The notes under the pieces: model-generated | What the model saw: only the letters and a program-made list of their open reading frames with translations | Told to the model about the DNA's origin: nothing | The model's database searches: none | Translations under genes and position numbers: made by a program | In this document: positions 25,654 through 32,915 of the stretch, piece after piece | Numbering within the stretch: the stretch's first letter is position 1 | Layout of the letters: the number at the start of each line of letters is the position of its first letter | Assembly (NCBI RefSeq): GCF_014205155.1 | Contig: NZ_JACHMX010000001.1 | Span: forward strand, 4,898,001 to 4,962,000 | DNA: 64,000 nucleotides | Reading direction: 5' to 3' | Source: Amycolatopsis umgeniensis | GTDB taxonomy: Bacteria; Actinomycetota; Actinomycetes; Mycobacteriales; Pseudonocardiaceae

Positions 25654-26283
25654 CGCGACCTTCAGCATCCCGGCGATCAGGATCACGTGCGCCACCAAGG
25701 AAAGCCGCTGCGCGACACCGACCGGCACGATGTCGGTCAGCGTCAGGAAGAACGGGATGTCGGACAGGCGCACGAAGATGAAGCTGAGCCCGAAGACGAT
25801 CAGCCCCGCCGCGCTGCCCCAGGCCAGGCGGCCGACCTGCCTGGCCGCGGGGGTGCCGCGCAGGTTGTCGCGCAGGGTGAACCCGGCGGCGGGCAGGCTG
25901 AGGAACGCGATGAGGCACGCGTAAAGGTGGATTTCGCCGCTGACCGGGTCCGGGTATTCGGGGTAGCTCGCCGGGAAGACCGCGGCCGCCGCCAGCCCCA
26001 GTGACCACAGCACGAACAGCAGTTTCGTGGTGCGGCTGAGCGGGATCCCGGCCGCGGCCAGCGCGCCGAGCGCGGTGAGCGAGCCGATGGACAGGGAGAG
26101 CACGCTGGCCCCGAGCATGCCCGTGCCGCGGTCGACGTAGGCGTAGCTGGACAACGTGTCGAACACCGGATCGCGTGAGCTGATCAGATGCAGGACCACC
26201 ATGGTGAACAACGCCCAGCCGATGGCCGCACCCGACGCGATCAGCCAAGGCTTGGCCCGCGATCTCTCCCCAGGGAACGTCAT
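25384..26283 (-). CDS. DUF998 membrane protein with antisense C-terminal extension
   Basis: 299-aa frame from ATG 26283. The first ~210 residues form about six membrane helices typical of DUF998, with SSRDPVFDTLSSYAYVDRGTGML, FPASYPEYPDPVSGEIHLYAC and a last helix LSLVAHVILIAGMLKVAS. The last ~85 residues (HRAGEFGGVTVEAGQTARVQ...) are encoded opposite the 3' end of the deaminase gene and look like shadow sequence. DUF998 proteins usually end near residue 210, so the native stop may have been lost by a small frameshift or point change near 25640-25655. Confidence 0.7.
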   Translation of the reverse strand: MTFPGERSRAKPWLIASGAAIGWALFTMVVLHLISSRDPVFDTLSSYAYVDRGTGMLGASVLSLSIGSLTALGALAAAGIPLSRTTKLLFVLWSLGLAAAAVFPASYPEYPDPVSGEIHLYACLIAFLSLPAAGFTLRDNLRGTPAARQVGRLAWGSAAGLIVFGLSFIFVRLSDIPFFLTLTDIVPVGVAQRLSLVAHVILIAGMLKVASAAHRAGEFGGVTVEAGQTARVQEDHVLAGREMAFRGPLDQRGAHLAGVHGIERDPFRTTEKPHRLPRPVGRDPVAGADRAVVDAQTVE

Positions 26284-26336
26284 GCGTTCAGCCTGCTCGC
26301 GCGGGCGCGGCTTTCCGATCCGGGAAGCCCCCGGTT

Positions 26337-27110
26337 TTACCCTGGGGCTACCCCTAACTCGACCACTACCAGTAGCTGGTCATCGTGCCTTTTCGCGCGG
26401 GGCCAGCGCTCGCCGTCCGGGTCCTGTTTCTCCGCCGTGCGCACCGCGTCGAGGACCGCGTCCGGGCCACGCTTCCGGCTGATGGCGAGCGCCTCGGGCC
26501 AGTCGAACAGGTGGTACTCGTCGACACCGATCGCGACACCGTCCGTCGCCAGCAGGAGAGCTTCGACCTCCGAGCGCGGCCAACTGCGGCGCACGGCCTC
26601 AGCGGCCGCCTTCGGTTCCGCCTCGGCGACCCAGAAGCCGTCCGGCGCGTTGCGTTTCGCGCGGACGTCGGCCCCCGTGCGGAGCTGTCCGCTGTCGCGC
26701 AGCGAGACCAGCCTGTCGTCGGTGAGCGGGTCCGCGCCCGAGGGCCCGAAGGCGATGATGGGACTGTCGGCGAGCACCAGGGCGTCGACGGTGTCGTCGG
26801 TCCAGCGCGCGATCGCGACCGTGCTCGACGGCGAGCGCCCCGGTTCGAGCCCTTCACGCCGCGCGACGTCGGCGATCGACCAGGCCAGCAGTACCGCGAG
26901 ATCCGCCTGGGGTTCCGCGCTCAGCGCTTGCGACAGGCTGCGCACGAGCAGGCCCGCGTACCAGCCGCCGGGTGGCAGATCCGGCTGCGGCGAGGTCGCC
27001 CCGTCGAGCACCACCACGGCGTTGCCGAGTACTGCGACGTGGTCTTCGGTCGGGCGCGGTGCTCCGTCCGCGCCTACTCCGTCCCTTTCGGCCACTGCGA
27101 TTTCGACCAT
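26337..27110 (-). CDS. PP2C-like phosphatase domain protein
   Basis: 257 aa from ATG 27110 behind a GGGGT box. It resembles the core of PPM/PP2C phosphatases: EDHVAVLGNAVVVLDGAT (metal-binding DG), SSTVAIARWTDDTVDALVLADSPII (second metal/D motif region) and LLLATDGVAIGVDEYHLFDW (third Asp-Gly). The normal PP2C GDSR motif reads ADSP here, so catalytic activity is uncertain. It is divergent from the HTH-Clp_N pair and shares their 62-bp intergenic region with two operator-like palindromes. Confidence 0.75.
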   Translation of the reverse strand: MVEIAVAERDGVGADGAPRPTEDHVAVLGNAVVVLDGATSPQPDLPPGGWYAGLLVRSLSQALSAEPQADLAVLLAWSIADVARREGLEPGRSPSSTVAIARWTDDTVDALVLADSPIIAFGPSGADPLTDDRLVSLRDSGQLRTGADVRAKRNAPDGFWVAEAEPKAAAEAVRRSWPRSEVEALLLATDGVAIGVDEYHLFDWPEALAISRKRGPDAVLDAVRTAEKQDPDGERWPRAKRHDDQLLVVVELGVAPG

Positions 27111-27126
27111 GACCCCGACCCTAACT

Positions 27127-27169
27127 GTCAACCGAGGTTGACGCGGACTCCATGTCAACGTAGGTTGAC
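27127..27169. promoter_or_regulatory. Two tandem GTCAAC-N4-GTTGAC operator-like palindromes
   Basis: GTCAAC-CGAG-GTTGAC (27127-27142) and GTCAAC-GTAG-GTTGAC (27154-27169) have identical arms and lie 27 bp centre to centre. The second ends 3 bp before the ATG of the HTH gene, covering its ribosome-binding site region. The arrangement suggests cooperative binding by a dimeric regulator, most simply autoregulation by the HTH protein. Confidence 0.75.
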
Positions 27170-27172
27170 GTC

Positions 27173-27382
27173 ATGACCGAAGCGACAGATCTGGCCGCGC
27201 GAGCCGGCGACCGCGACCCCCGGGTGGGGTTGCGCGCCGTCGCCGCCTTGCGCCGGCTGTTGGAACAACTCGAGGCCGTGCAGGTCCGCAGCGCGCGGGT
27301 GCACGGCTGGTCCTGGCAGGAGATCGCGGCCGAGCTGGGGGTCAGCAGGCAAGCGGTGCACAAGAAGTACGGGAGGCACTGA
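27173..27382 (+). CDS. Small HTH protein paired with Clp-N protein
   Basis: 69 aa. An N-terminal helix (RVGLRAVAALRRLLEQLEAVQVRSARVHG) is followed by an HTH (WSWQEIAAELGVSRQAVHKKYGRH). The stop overlaps the next ATG (TGATG). Actinobacteria commonly encode this HTH directly upstream of a stand-alone Clp N-terminal-domain protein. Probably an autoregulator acting at the palindromes 27127-27169. Confidence 0.85.
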   Translation: MTEATDLAARAGDRDPRVGLRAVAALRRLLEQLEAVQVRSARVHGWSWQEIAAELGVSRQAVHKKYGRH

Positions 27383-27906
27383 TGTTCGAACGGTTCACCA
27401 CCGAACTCCGCGAGGTCGTCATGGGGGCGCAGCGCGTCGCGTCGGACGAGGGGTCCGCGAACGTCGACTCGCTGCATCTGCTGACGTCACTCGCCCGGCA
27501 CACCGGCGTGCTCACCACGCTGGGCTGCCCGGCGGACGAACTGGCCGACGACCTCCGGCGCGTCCGCCGCCGAGGCGGGATGAGTGACGCCGACGTCGAA
27601 GCGCTGAGCGGATTCGGCATCGACGTCGAGCACATCGTCGAGCGGGTCGAGCAGACCCACGGCCCCGGCGCGCTGACCGGGGGGCAGCGCGGCGGGCGCG
27701 GCCATCGGCCCTTCATCGCGGAGACGAAGAAGGTGCTGGAGAAGAGCCTTCGCGAAGCCATCGATGTCGGCAGCAAGCGCATCGAGGCCGAACACCTCCT
27801 GCTGGCCCTGACTTCCATCCCCGGCGTGGCCGCCGACGTCCTCGCGCAGCGGGGCATTGACTACCTCGCCGTCCGGCGCCTGCTGGAGCAACGCGCGGCC
27901 AGCTGA
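27382..27906 (+). CDS. Clp N-terminal (repeat) domain protein
   Basis: 174 aa with two Clp-N repeats: MFERFTTELREVVMGAQRVASDEGSANVDSLHLLTSLAR and FIAETKKVLEKSLREAIDVGSKRIEAEHLLLALTSIPGVAADVL. There is no AAA+ module, so it is not an unfoldase; it may act as an adaptor or decoy for ClpC. Translationally coupled to the HTH gene. Confidence 0.9.
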   Translation: MFERFTTELREVVMGAQRVASDEGSANVDSLHLLTSLARHTGVLTTLGCPADELADDLRRVRRRGGMSDADVEALSGFGIDVEHIVERVEQTHGPGALTGGQRGGRGHRPFIAETKKVLEKSLREAIDVGSKRIEAEHLLLALTSIPGVAADVLAQRGIDYLAVRRLLEQRAAS

Positions 27907-27908
27907 TC

Positions 27909-28159
27909 TCGTGAGCGGTAAGGGCGGTTCTATCGAGGGGTACGGCAAAGGTGGCGTTCCGGTGCCCGATACGTGGGCGGGTTTGCGAACGCAGCGTGCC
28001 TCCCCCAGCGGGTCGTTGCCCGCGTGTCGGCTCGGGTGTCGCGAAAGCCACTTTCGGGACGCCTGATGTCCCGAAAGTGGCTTTCGCGACATCGCCACAG
28101 GCCGTCCGCGACCAAGACACGTTTGCCGTACCCCTCAATACCGTCCTCACCACTCACGA
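27909..28159. repeat. MITE-like element with long terminal inverted repeats
   Basis: Outer arms of about 40 bp (27909-27949 and 28122-28159) are inverted copies at roughly 85% identity, including a perfect 15-bp block GAGGGGTACGGCAAA. Inside lies a complete GCGAAAG-family hairpin (28036-28090). The element begins 3 bp after the Clp-N stop and has no coding potential. The outer motif TCGTGAGTGGTGAGGAC recurs at 56462. The remaining gap to 28323 contains no gene. Confidence 0.8.
28036..28090. repeat. GCGAAAG-family palindrome nested in the element
   Basis: Left arm 28036-28060, right arm 28068-28090, loop 7 bp. Same arm sequence as at 13072 and 52696 except that the last two bases of the right arm differ (AT instead of AC). 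Confidence 0.9.
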
Positions 28160-28323
28160 CACTCGAGTCCCCCGGGTGTCGTCCGTTCAATCACGCGTGC
28201 CGTCTGCCCGGTCACGTGTGTCGTCCCACCGGTCACGCGAACCGCCCGGCCGTCGCGACCCGACCAGTCACAGTCGGCGTTACGAAGAGCCGATGATCCG
28301 CCCACGAACACGCGACATTCGCC

Positions 28324-28947
28324 TTAGCGCTCACGCCACACGACGTACGGCAGGAAAGCCTGCGTGAGCGGTCCGATGGTGAGGGCGTAGAGGACCGTGC
28401 CGACCCCGACGGTGCCGCCGAGCAGCCAGCCCGCGGCGAGGACGGTGATCTCGATGAGGGTCCGGACGAGGCGGATCGATTTGCCCGTCCGGCGTGCGAA
28501 GCCCGTCATCAGCCCGTCGCGGGGGCCGGGGCCGAGCCGCGCGCCGACGTAGATCGCGGCGGCGAGGCCGTTGAGCACGACACCGGCGACCAGGTTGAGG
28601 ATCTGCCAGCCGAGCACGTGCTGGTCGGGCAGGAAGATCCGCACGAGGTCGACGGTGAGCGAGATGACCACGATGTTGGCGACGGTGCCGATGCCGGGCC
28701 GTTGCCGCAGGGGGATCCACAGCACGAGCACCAGGACCGAAGCGATCGCGGTGACCGTGCCGAACGAGAGTCCGGTGATCTTCATCAGGCCCTCGTGGAG
28801 CACGTCCCACGGGTCGAGCCCGAGCCCCGACCTGGTCAGCATGGCCATGCTGCCGCCGTAGAGGGCGAGCCCGCCGACGAGCTGGATCGAGCGGCGGGTG
28901 GTGTCGTGGGAGATGCCGACGGGTCTGAGGTCGAGTTTGAGTGCCAC
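28324..28947 (-). CDS. YczE/YitT-type integral membrane protein
   Basis: 207 aa with about five membrane helices. RSGLGLDPWDVLHEGLMKITGLSFGTVTAIASVLVL and GARLGPGPRDGLMTGFARRTGKSIRLVRTLIEITVLAAGWLLGG are hallmarks of the YczE family. The gene is divergent from a MocR regulator, a conserved pairing (YczR/YczE) in Firmicutes and Actinobacteria. Transport of a metabolite linked to the MocR ligand is inferred. Confidence 0.92.
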   Translation of the reverse strand: MALKLDLRPVGISHDTTRRSIQLVGGLALYGGSMAMLTRSGLGLDPWDVLHEGLMKITGLSFGTVTAIASVLVLVLWIPLRQRPGIGTVANIVVISLTVDLVRIFLPDQHVLGWQILNLVAGVVLNGLAAAIYVGARLGPGPRDGLMTGFARRTGKSIRLVRTLIEITVLAAGWLLGGTVGVGTVLYALTIGPLTQAFLPYVVWRER

Positions 28948-28984
28948 GAGTGCACCATCAGGGGTAAGTGGCTATCTTGACCAT

Positions 28985-29006
28985 GGCCAATCTGGAACAA
29001 TTGGTC
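28985..29006. promoter_or_regulatory. Candidate MocR operator
   Basis: Inverted repeat GGCCAAT-N8-ATTGGTC (28985-28991, 29000-29006; one mismatch at the second arm position) lies in the 61-bp gap between the divergent yczE-like and MocR genes, directly before the MocR ATG. Confidence 0.6.
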
Positions 29007-29008
29007 TT

Positions 29009-30463
29009 ATGGAGCCGCTGATCCCACTGACTGGACGCGTTTCGGGCCTGAAATTGGCCACTTTGCTGGGGAGTTGGCATCAGAGTGGTTCTCGACACGG
29101 TGCCGTGGATCTCGCGGCGGCCGTCGAGCTGCTGGTCCTCGACGGCAGGCTGCCGCTCGGCACGAAACTCCCGGCCGAGCGGGAGCTCGCCGACGCGCTG
29201 GAGGTCAGCCGCACGCTGATCGGCGCCGCGCTGGACAAGCTGCGGGCCGACGGGCTGGTCGCCAGCCGTCGCGGGGCGGGCTCCTGGATCGCGGCACCCG
29301 GCGGCCGCGGCCGGGACACGATCCTGCCGTCCGGGGAGGATCTCATCGACCTCGCCCAGGCCTGCCCGCCCGCGATCCCCGGGCTGATCCCCGCCGTGGA
29401 CGCCGCGCGCAAGGCGCTGGCGGATCATCTCGGCGAGAACGGCTATCACGTACGCGGGCTGCGCGTCCTGCGCGAGCGGATCGCCCGCCGCTACACCGAA
29501 CGCGGCCTGCCGACCAACGCCGACCAGGTGATGATCACCAACGGCGCGCATCACGCGTTCGTGCAGGTCCTGCGCATGCTGGCCGGTCCGGGCGACCGGG
29601 TGCTGGTCGAGCAGCCGACGTATCCGAACGCGCTCGAAGCCATCGGCGCCGCGCACGCCATCCCGGTCCCGGTCCCGCTCGACCCGGCCACCGGCTGGGA
29701 CATCGTCGGGATCGAGGCCGCGCTGAGGCAATCCGCGCCGAGGCTCGCGTACTTCGTCGCGGACTTCCAGAACCCGACGGGCCTGCGTCTGGACGCCGTC
29801 GGCCGGGAGCGGCTCGCGGCCGCGCTGAGCCGCGCGCGGACGCCGGCGATCATCGACGAGACGCTCGTCGAACTGGACCTCGAAGGCGATCCGGCCGACG
29901 GGCCGCCGCCGCTGGGCGCTTTCGCGGGTGATCTCGGCATCACGATCGGCTCGGCGTCGAAATCGCATTGGGCCGGCCTGAGGCTCGGCTGGATCCGCGC
30001 CTCGGAGGACGTCATCGGCAGGCTGGTCGCGGCCCGGTTCGCCGTCGACCTGGGCTCTCCGGTCTTCGAACAGCTCGTCCTCGCCGAACTGCTGGACGAC
30101 GGCGGGGCCGCGCTCGCGCACCGTCGAGAGGAGACACTCGCCCTGCGCGACGCGCTGACAGGGGCGCTGAACTGGTACTGCCCGGAGTGGACGTTCACCG
30201 TCCCGCCCGGCGGGCTTTCGTTGTGGTGCCGTCTTCCGGAGCCGATGAGCACGCGCCTGGCCGTCGCGGCGGCGGGGCACGGGGTGCAGGTGGCTCCGGG
30301 CTCTCGCTTCGGCGTCCACGGTGGACTGGAGCGCTGGCTACGGCTGCCGTACGCGCTCCCGGCGGACAGGCTCTTCGAGGCCGTGCGACGGCTGGGCGCG
30401 GCCGCCGCTTCGGTGGCCGCCACTCCCGCCACGGTCGCCCCGATGGCCGTCCAGGTCACCTGA
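29009..30463 (+). CDS. MocR-family (GntR-aminotransferase) regulator, YczR-like
   Basis: 484 aa from ATG 29009. The N-terminal winged helix (about 25-95, LPLGTKLPAERELADALEVSRTLIGAALDKLRADGLVASRRGAGSW) is fused to a fold-type-I aminotransferase domain (about 130-460). The latter has MITNGAHHAFVQVLRMLAGPGDRVLVEQPTYPNALEA, DFQNPTGLRL, and the PLP Lys in GSASKSHWAGLRLGWIRA. Members sense PLP and an amino ligand and control a divergent target, here the YczE-type membrane protein. Confidence 0.94.
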   Translation: MEPLIPLTGRVSGLKLATLLGSWHQSGSRHGAVDLAAAVELLVLDGRLPLGTKLPAERELADALEVSRTLIGAALDKLRADGLVASRRGAGSWIAAPGGRGRDTILPSGEDLIDLAQACPPAIPGLIPAVDAARKALADHLGENGYHVRGLRVLRERIARRYTERGLPTNADQVMITNGAHHAFVQVLRMLAGPGDRVLVEQPTYPNALEAIGAAHAIPVPVPLDPATGWDIVGIEAALRQSAPRLAYFVADFQNPTGLRLDAVGRERLAAALSRARTPAIIDETLVELDLEGDPADGPPPLGAFAGDLGITIGSASKSHWAGLRLGWIRASEDVIGRLVAARFAVDLGSPVFEQLVLAELLDDGGAALAHRREETLALRDALTGALNWYCPEWTFTVPPGGLSLWCRLPEPMSTRLAVAAAGHGVQVAPGSRFGVHGGLERWLRLPYALPADRLFEAVRRLGAAAASVAATPATVAPMAVQVT

Positions 30464-30474
30464 CCCCCGCATTT

Positions 30475-30525
30475 AGTCCTCTGGATGCGGTAGTTGGTAA
30501 CGCGAACTACCGCATCCAGAGGACT
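30475..30525. repeat. AGTCCTCTGGATGCGGTAGTT-family palindrome
   Basis: Perfect 21-bp arms (30475-30495 and 30505-30525) with a 9-bp loop, 12 bp after the MocR stop. A relative lies at 57965-58028 and a single-arm copy at 51331-51360. Likely a transcript-end hairpin. Confidence 0.88.
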
Positions 30526-30548
30526 GAACGCGTCCGGAAAACGGAAAC

Positions 30549-30858
30549 AGCCGGTGCGCCGGCGGGGCGGCCGATGCTCCAGGGAGGGCATCGGCGCCGC
30601 ACGACCGGCGCACCGGCTATCCGGCCCGCCCCGAGACCGGAATCTCGCGGGCGGGCACCGCGGCGGTTACCCGGCACAGCCCCTCGACGTGCCGGGAACC
30701 GCCCGCGGTTCAGGTGGTCTTCGAGCTTGGCCGGCTCCTGCTCGGCGCGGTGAGCAGAAGCCCCCGAAGTCCACCCGGTGCTGGTCCCGGCGCCGCAGGG
30801 GCAGCGCGGCGCCGGGGCCGGGATCCGAACCGGCCGGGCGCGGTCGGCCGTTCGGGAA
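30549..30858. other. Series of strong hairpins in a gene-free stretch
   Basis: Five consecutive inverted repeats follow the palindrome at 30475. They are AGCCGGTGCGCCGG/its complement (30549-30562, 30605-30618) enclosing CCGATGC/GCATCGG; GCCCGCC..GGCGGGC (about 30624-30656); GGCGGTTaCCCGGCA/complement (about 30663-30708); CCCGGCGCCGC/complement (about 30784-30818); and CCGAACCGGCCG/CGGCCGTTCGG (about 30826-30858). No convincing ORF covers 30464-30978, though a short reverse frame near 30690-30750 has coding-like third positions. It may be a structured RNA or a mosaic of palindromic elements. Confidence 0.5.
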
Positions 30859-30978
30859 GACAAGGGGATACCTGAACGAGGGCAGGCGAAAAGCGACTCA
30901 AGCCGGAGATTTCAGAGGACGTCGAAAACCGAAGTTGATCTTGGTTTGGACGTGGTTCTCCCCGGCGACCCGGTCAGG

Positions 30979-32046
30979 TCAGTCGGGGGAGGTGGCGGGA
31001 AGCGCGGCTTCCCGGCCGGTGCGCTCGCCTTCGTGATCGCAGCCGGTTCCGAGGAGCTTCAGCTGCGTGGCGGGGATTCCGGAGTCGAGTACGGCGAGCG
31101 GCCCGCGGCCGCCACCGGAGTGGTCGTGGCCCGGCTGGGCGCTCGTCGTGGGCGCGAGCGGGGCCACCGGCGTGTTCGGCAGGCCACCGCCGCCGCCCGA
31201 GCCGCCGCCGTCCGGCGACGCGTGCGTGTCGGATTCGATGGGTGCGGCCACGGCGGGCTGGGCGTCGAGCTTCACCCGGATCGGCAGGGTGACGCGGTGG
31301 TTCTGGGGAGCCGCCGCCGGTGTGGGTGTCTCGGCGGGGACGAACGGACGCGGGTCCGGGGTGATCGGCGCGGGCGTGCCCGTCGCGATGTTCTTGGCCG
31401 GGACGGCGATGGTGACCGAGCCGCCCGCCGACTCGCCCGAGCCGCCGCCGAAGACGGGGTCGAGCATGTCGCCGGTGCCCGGCAGGATCACCGGGGCGCC
31501 CCCTCCGCAGCACGGGGCGGGCGTGACGATCGGAGCGACGACGTGTTCGCCGATTCCGCCGACGACCCCGCCGACGGTTTCGACGACGCCGCCGACCGTG
31601 TTCGTGACGAGGTCCAGCACGCCGCCGATGAGGCCGCCCAGCAAACCGTTGGCCGCCTGGGGTTTCGCGGTCTTCTTCGACGGCTCCGGAACGGAGTTCG
31701 CACTCGAAACGGCCTGCTCCTCGACAGTGGCCTCAGGCTCCTCGCTCGAAGCGGGAGCGGGCTCTTGTGCCGGGGTCTCGGCCTTCGTGGTTTCGGTGGC
31801 TTCAACGGGTTTCGTGGTTTCGGCCGGGCCGGAGTCCGAAGTGGACTTCTCGGGAGTAGTCGATTTCCCGGATCCGGCTTCATCCGAGGGCTGGACCACG
31901 GAGGTCGCCGGCGCCACGGGGGTCTGCTCGTCGGCCGACGCCGGGGTGCTCAGGACGGCGCCGAGGAGCCAGCCCGTGAGTGCGAGCCCGCTCGCGAAAA
32001 GAATTCGCGCACCGGCTTTCGGGCTCATGAGGCCGCGACGATTCAC
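30979..32046 (-). CDS. Secreted Pro/Ala/Thr-rich protein of unknown function
   Basis: About 355 aa from GTG 32046; starts at GTG 32076 or ATG 32028 are also possible and none has a clear ribosome-binding site. A signal peptide ends at LLGAVLSTPASA. A low-complexity acidic Thr/Glu/Pro stretch is followed by a Gly/Val-rich amphipathic repeat (GLLGGLIGGVLDLVTNTVGGVVETVGGVVGGIG), PAPCCGGGAPVILPG, and a His/Gly-rich tail. No catalytic domain or sorting signal was recognised. The upstream gap carries a candidate pseudoknot RNA. Confidence 0.7.
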   Translation of the reverse strand: MNRRGLMSPKAGARILFASGLALTGWLLGAVLSTPASADEQTPVAPATSVVQPSDEAGSGKSTTPEKSTSDSGPAETTKPVEATETTKAETPAQEPAPASSEEPEATVEEQAVSSANSVPEPSKKTAKPQAANGLLGGLIGGVLDLVTNTVGGVVETVGGVVGGIGEHVVAPIVTPAPCCGGGAPVILPGTGDMLDPVFGGGSGESAGGSVTIAVPAKNIATGTPAPITPDPRPFVPAETPTPAAAPQNHRVTLPIRVKLDAQPAVAAPIESDTHASPDGGGSGGGGGLPNTPVAPLAPTTSAQPGHDHSGGGRGPLAVLDSGIPATQLKLLGTGCDHEGERTGREAALPATSPD

Positions 32047-32156
32047 GACTGCCGCACCACTCACAGCAATCACCACCGTCCGCGCCTGAAACCCACGTTC
32101 TCCGCGTGAGTTCGATCTTGCTTGGGGTCTTTTCCGGTCAGGTCACAGTTCCCCCG

Positions 32157-32250
32157 GGGCTGGACCAGTTTTAGCACCGGAGGGGAGTGTTTCACCTCTG
32201 CCGCCGCTGATCCAGCCCGTTAGGCGGAACGACGCAACCGGCTCCGGTGC
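32157..32250 (-). ncRNA. Candidate pseudoknotted leader RNA
   Basis: On the reverse strand, GCACCGGAG (32250-32242) pairs with CTCCGGTGC (32182-32174), and GGGCTGGATCAG (32218-32207) pairs with CTGGTCCAGCCC (32168-32157). The order 1-2-1'-2' makes a pseudoknot. The one non-Watson-Crick pair is G-U on the reverse strand but C-A on the forward strand, so the RNA should be the leader of the secreted protein gene that starts about 110 bp downstream. I could not match it to a known riboswitch. The rest of 32077-32429 holds a hairpin at 32282-32302 and no gene. Confidence 0.5.
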
Positions 32251-32429
32251 ATGGAGTACCGAAGTTGATCACTCTCGGTGTGTGCCCGGCGGCCATCCGG
32301 GCACGGGTGGAACTACTCAAATCCTCGGTGACCTGATGTTTTCCGGATCCCTGCTGCGGTGCGTGCCGTCGAAGTCGCGTTCGGTGACCGAGGTGGCGGA
32401 GGTGAACCGCCGGAAGGGGAGAGTCCGCG

Positions 32430-32903
32430 ATGTGGGACGTGAACGCGGTGTCGGCGGCGGTGCTCGGAGCGTTGAAGACCTATCGCCTGAGCGAAGCCGA
32501 CGCCAAGGACATCTGTCAGGACGCTTGGCTGGAACTGCTCCGCGCGCCGGCCGCGCTCCGTGACGAAGCGAAACTCCGGGCATGGCTGACGACCACCGCA
32601 CGGCGCCGAGCGCTCCGGATGATCACCAGGAACAGGCGCGAAACGCGGCGGCCGCTCCCGGAGCCGGAAACGACCCCTGAGGCCGACGTCGTGCGCGCCG
32701 CCCGCGACAGCGCGCTCTGGGCGGCGGTCGACCGCCTGCCGGATTCACACCGGCGGCTGATGTGGCTCCTCGCGCACCGGCCGGAGCTGTCCTACGCCCA
32801 GCTCGCCGGGGAACTGGGGATCAGCCCGGCCAGTGTGGGCAGGGTGCGAAGACGGTGTCTGGACCGGCTCAAGCGTGCCCTCGAAGTCGGTGGCTGGAAC
32901 TGA
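32430..32903 (+). CDS. ECF-type RNA polymerase sigma factor
   Basis: 157 aa, ATG 32430 with AAGGGGAG upstream. Region 2-like sequence is at about 15-60 (EADAKDICQDAWLELLRAPAALRDEAKLRAWLTTTARRRALRMITRNRRE). Region 4 HTH is at about 100-150 (AVDRLPDSHRRLMWLLAHRPELSYAQLAGELGISPASVGRVRRRCLDRLKRAL). No anti-sigma gene is adjacent. The protein is short but complete. Confidence 0.92.
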   Translation: MWDVNAVSAAVLGALKTYRLSEADAKDICQDAWLELLRAPAALRDEAKLRAWLTTTARRRALRMITRNRRETRRPLPEPETTPEADVVRAARDSALWAAVDRLPDSHRRLMWLLAHRPELSYAQLAGELGISPASVGRVRRRCLDRLKRALEVGGWN

Positions 32904-32915
32904 ACATCGGACGAG

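Noticed and set aside
27173..27906. Toxin-antitoxin pair
   Set aside because: The second protein is a clear Clp-N repeat protein and not a toxin fold; the HTH-Clp_N pairing is a known arrangement.
30549..30858. RNase P RNA or tmRNA
   Set aside because: I found no conserved P4 (GAGGAAAGTC-like) sequence and no tRNA-like ends with a tag frame.
30507..30863. 118-aa reverse frame with a coding-like segment AHRAEQEPAKLEDHLNRGRFP
   Set aside because: The coding-like part is under 30 codons, lacks a start and ends in hairpin repeats; at most a gene fragment.
32157..32250. Known c-di-AMP (ydaO) riboswitch
   Set aside because: The conserved core words of that class are not visible, so only an unnamed pseudoknot is reported.
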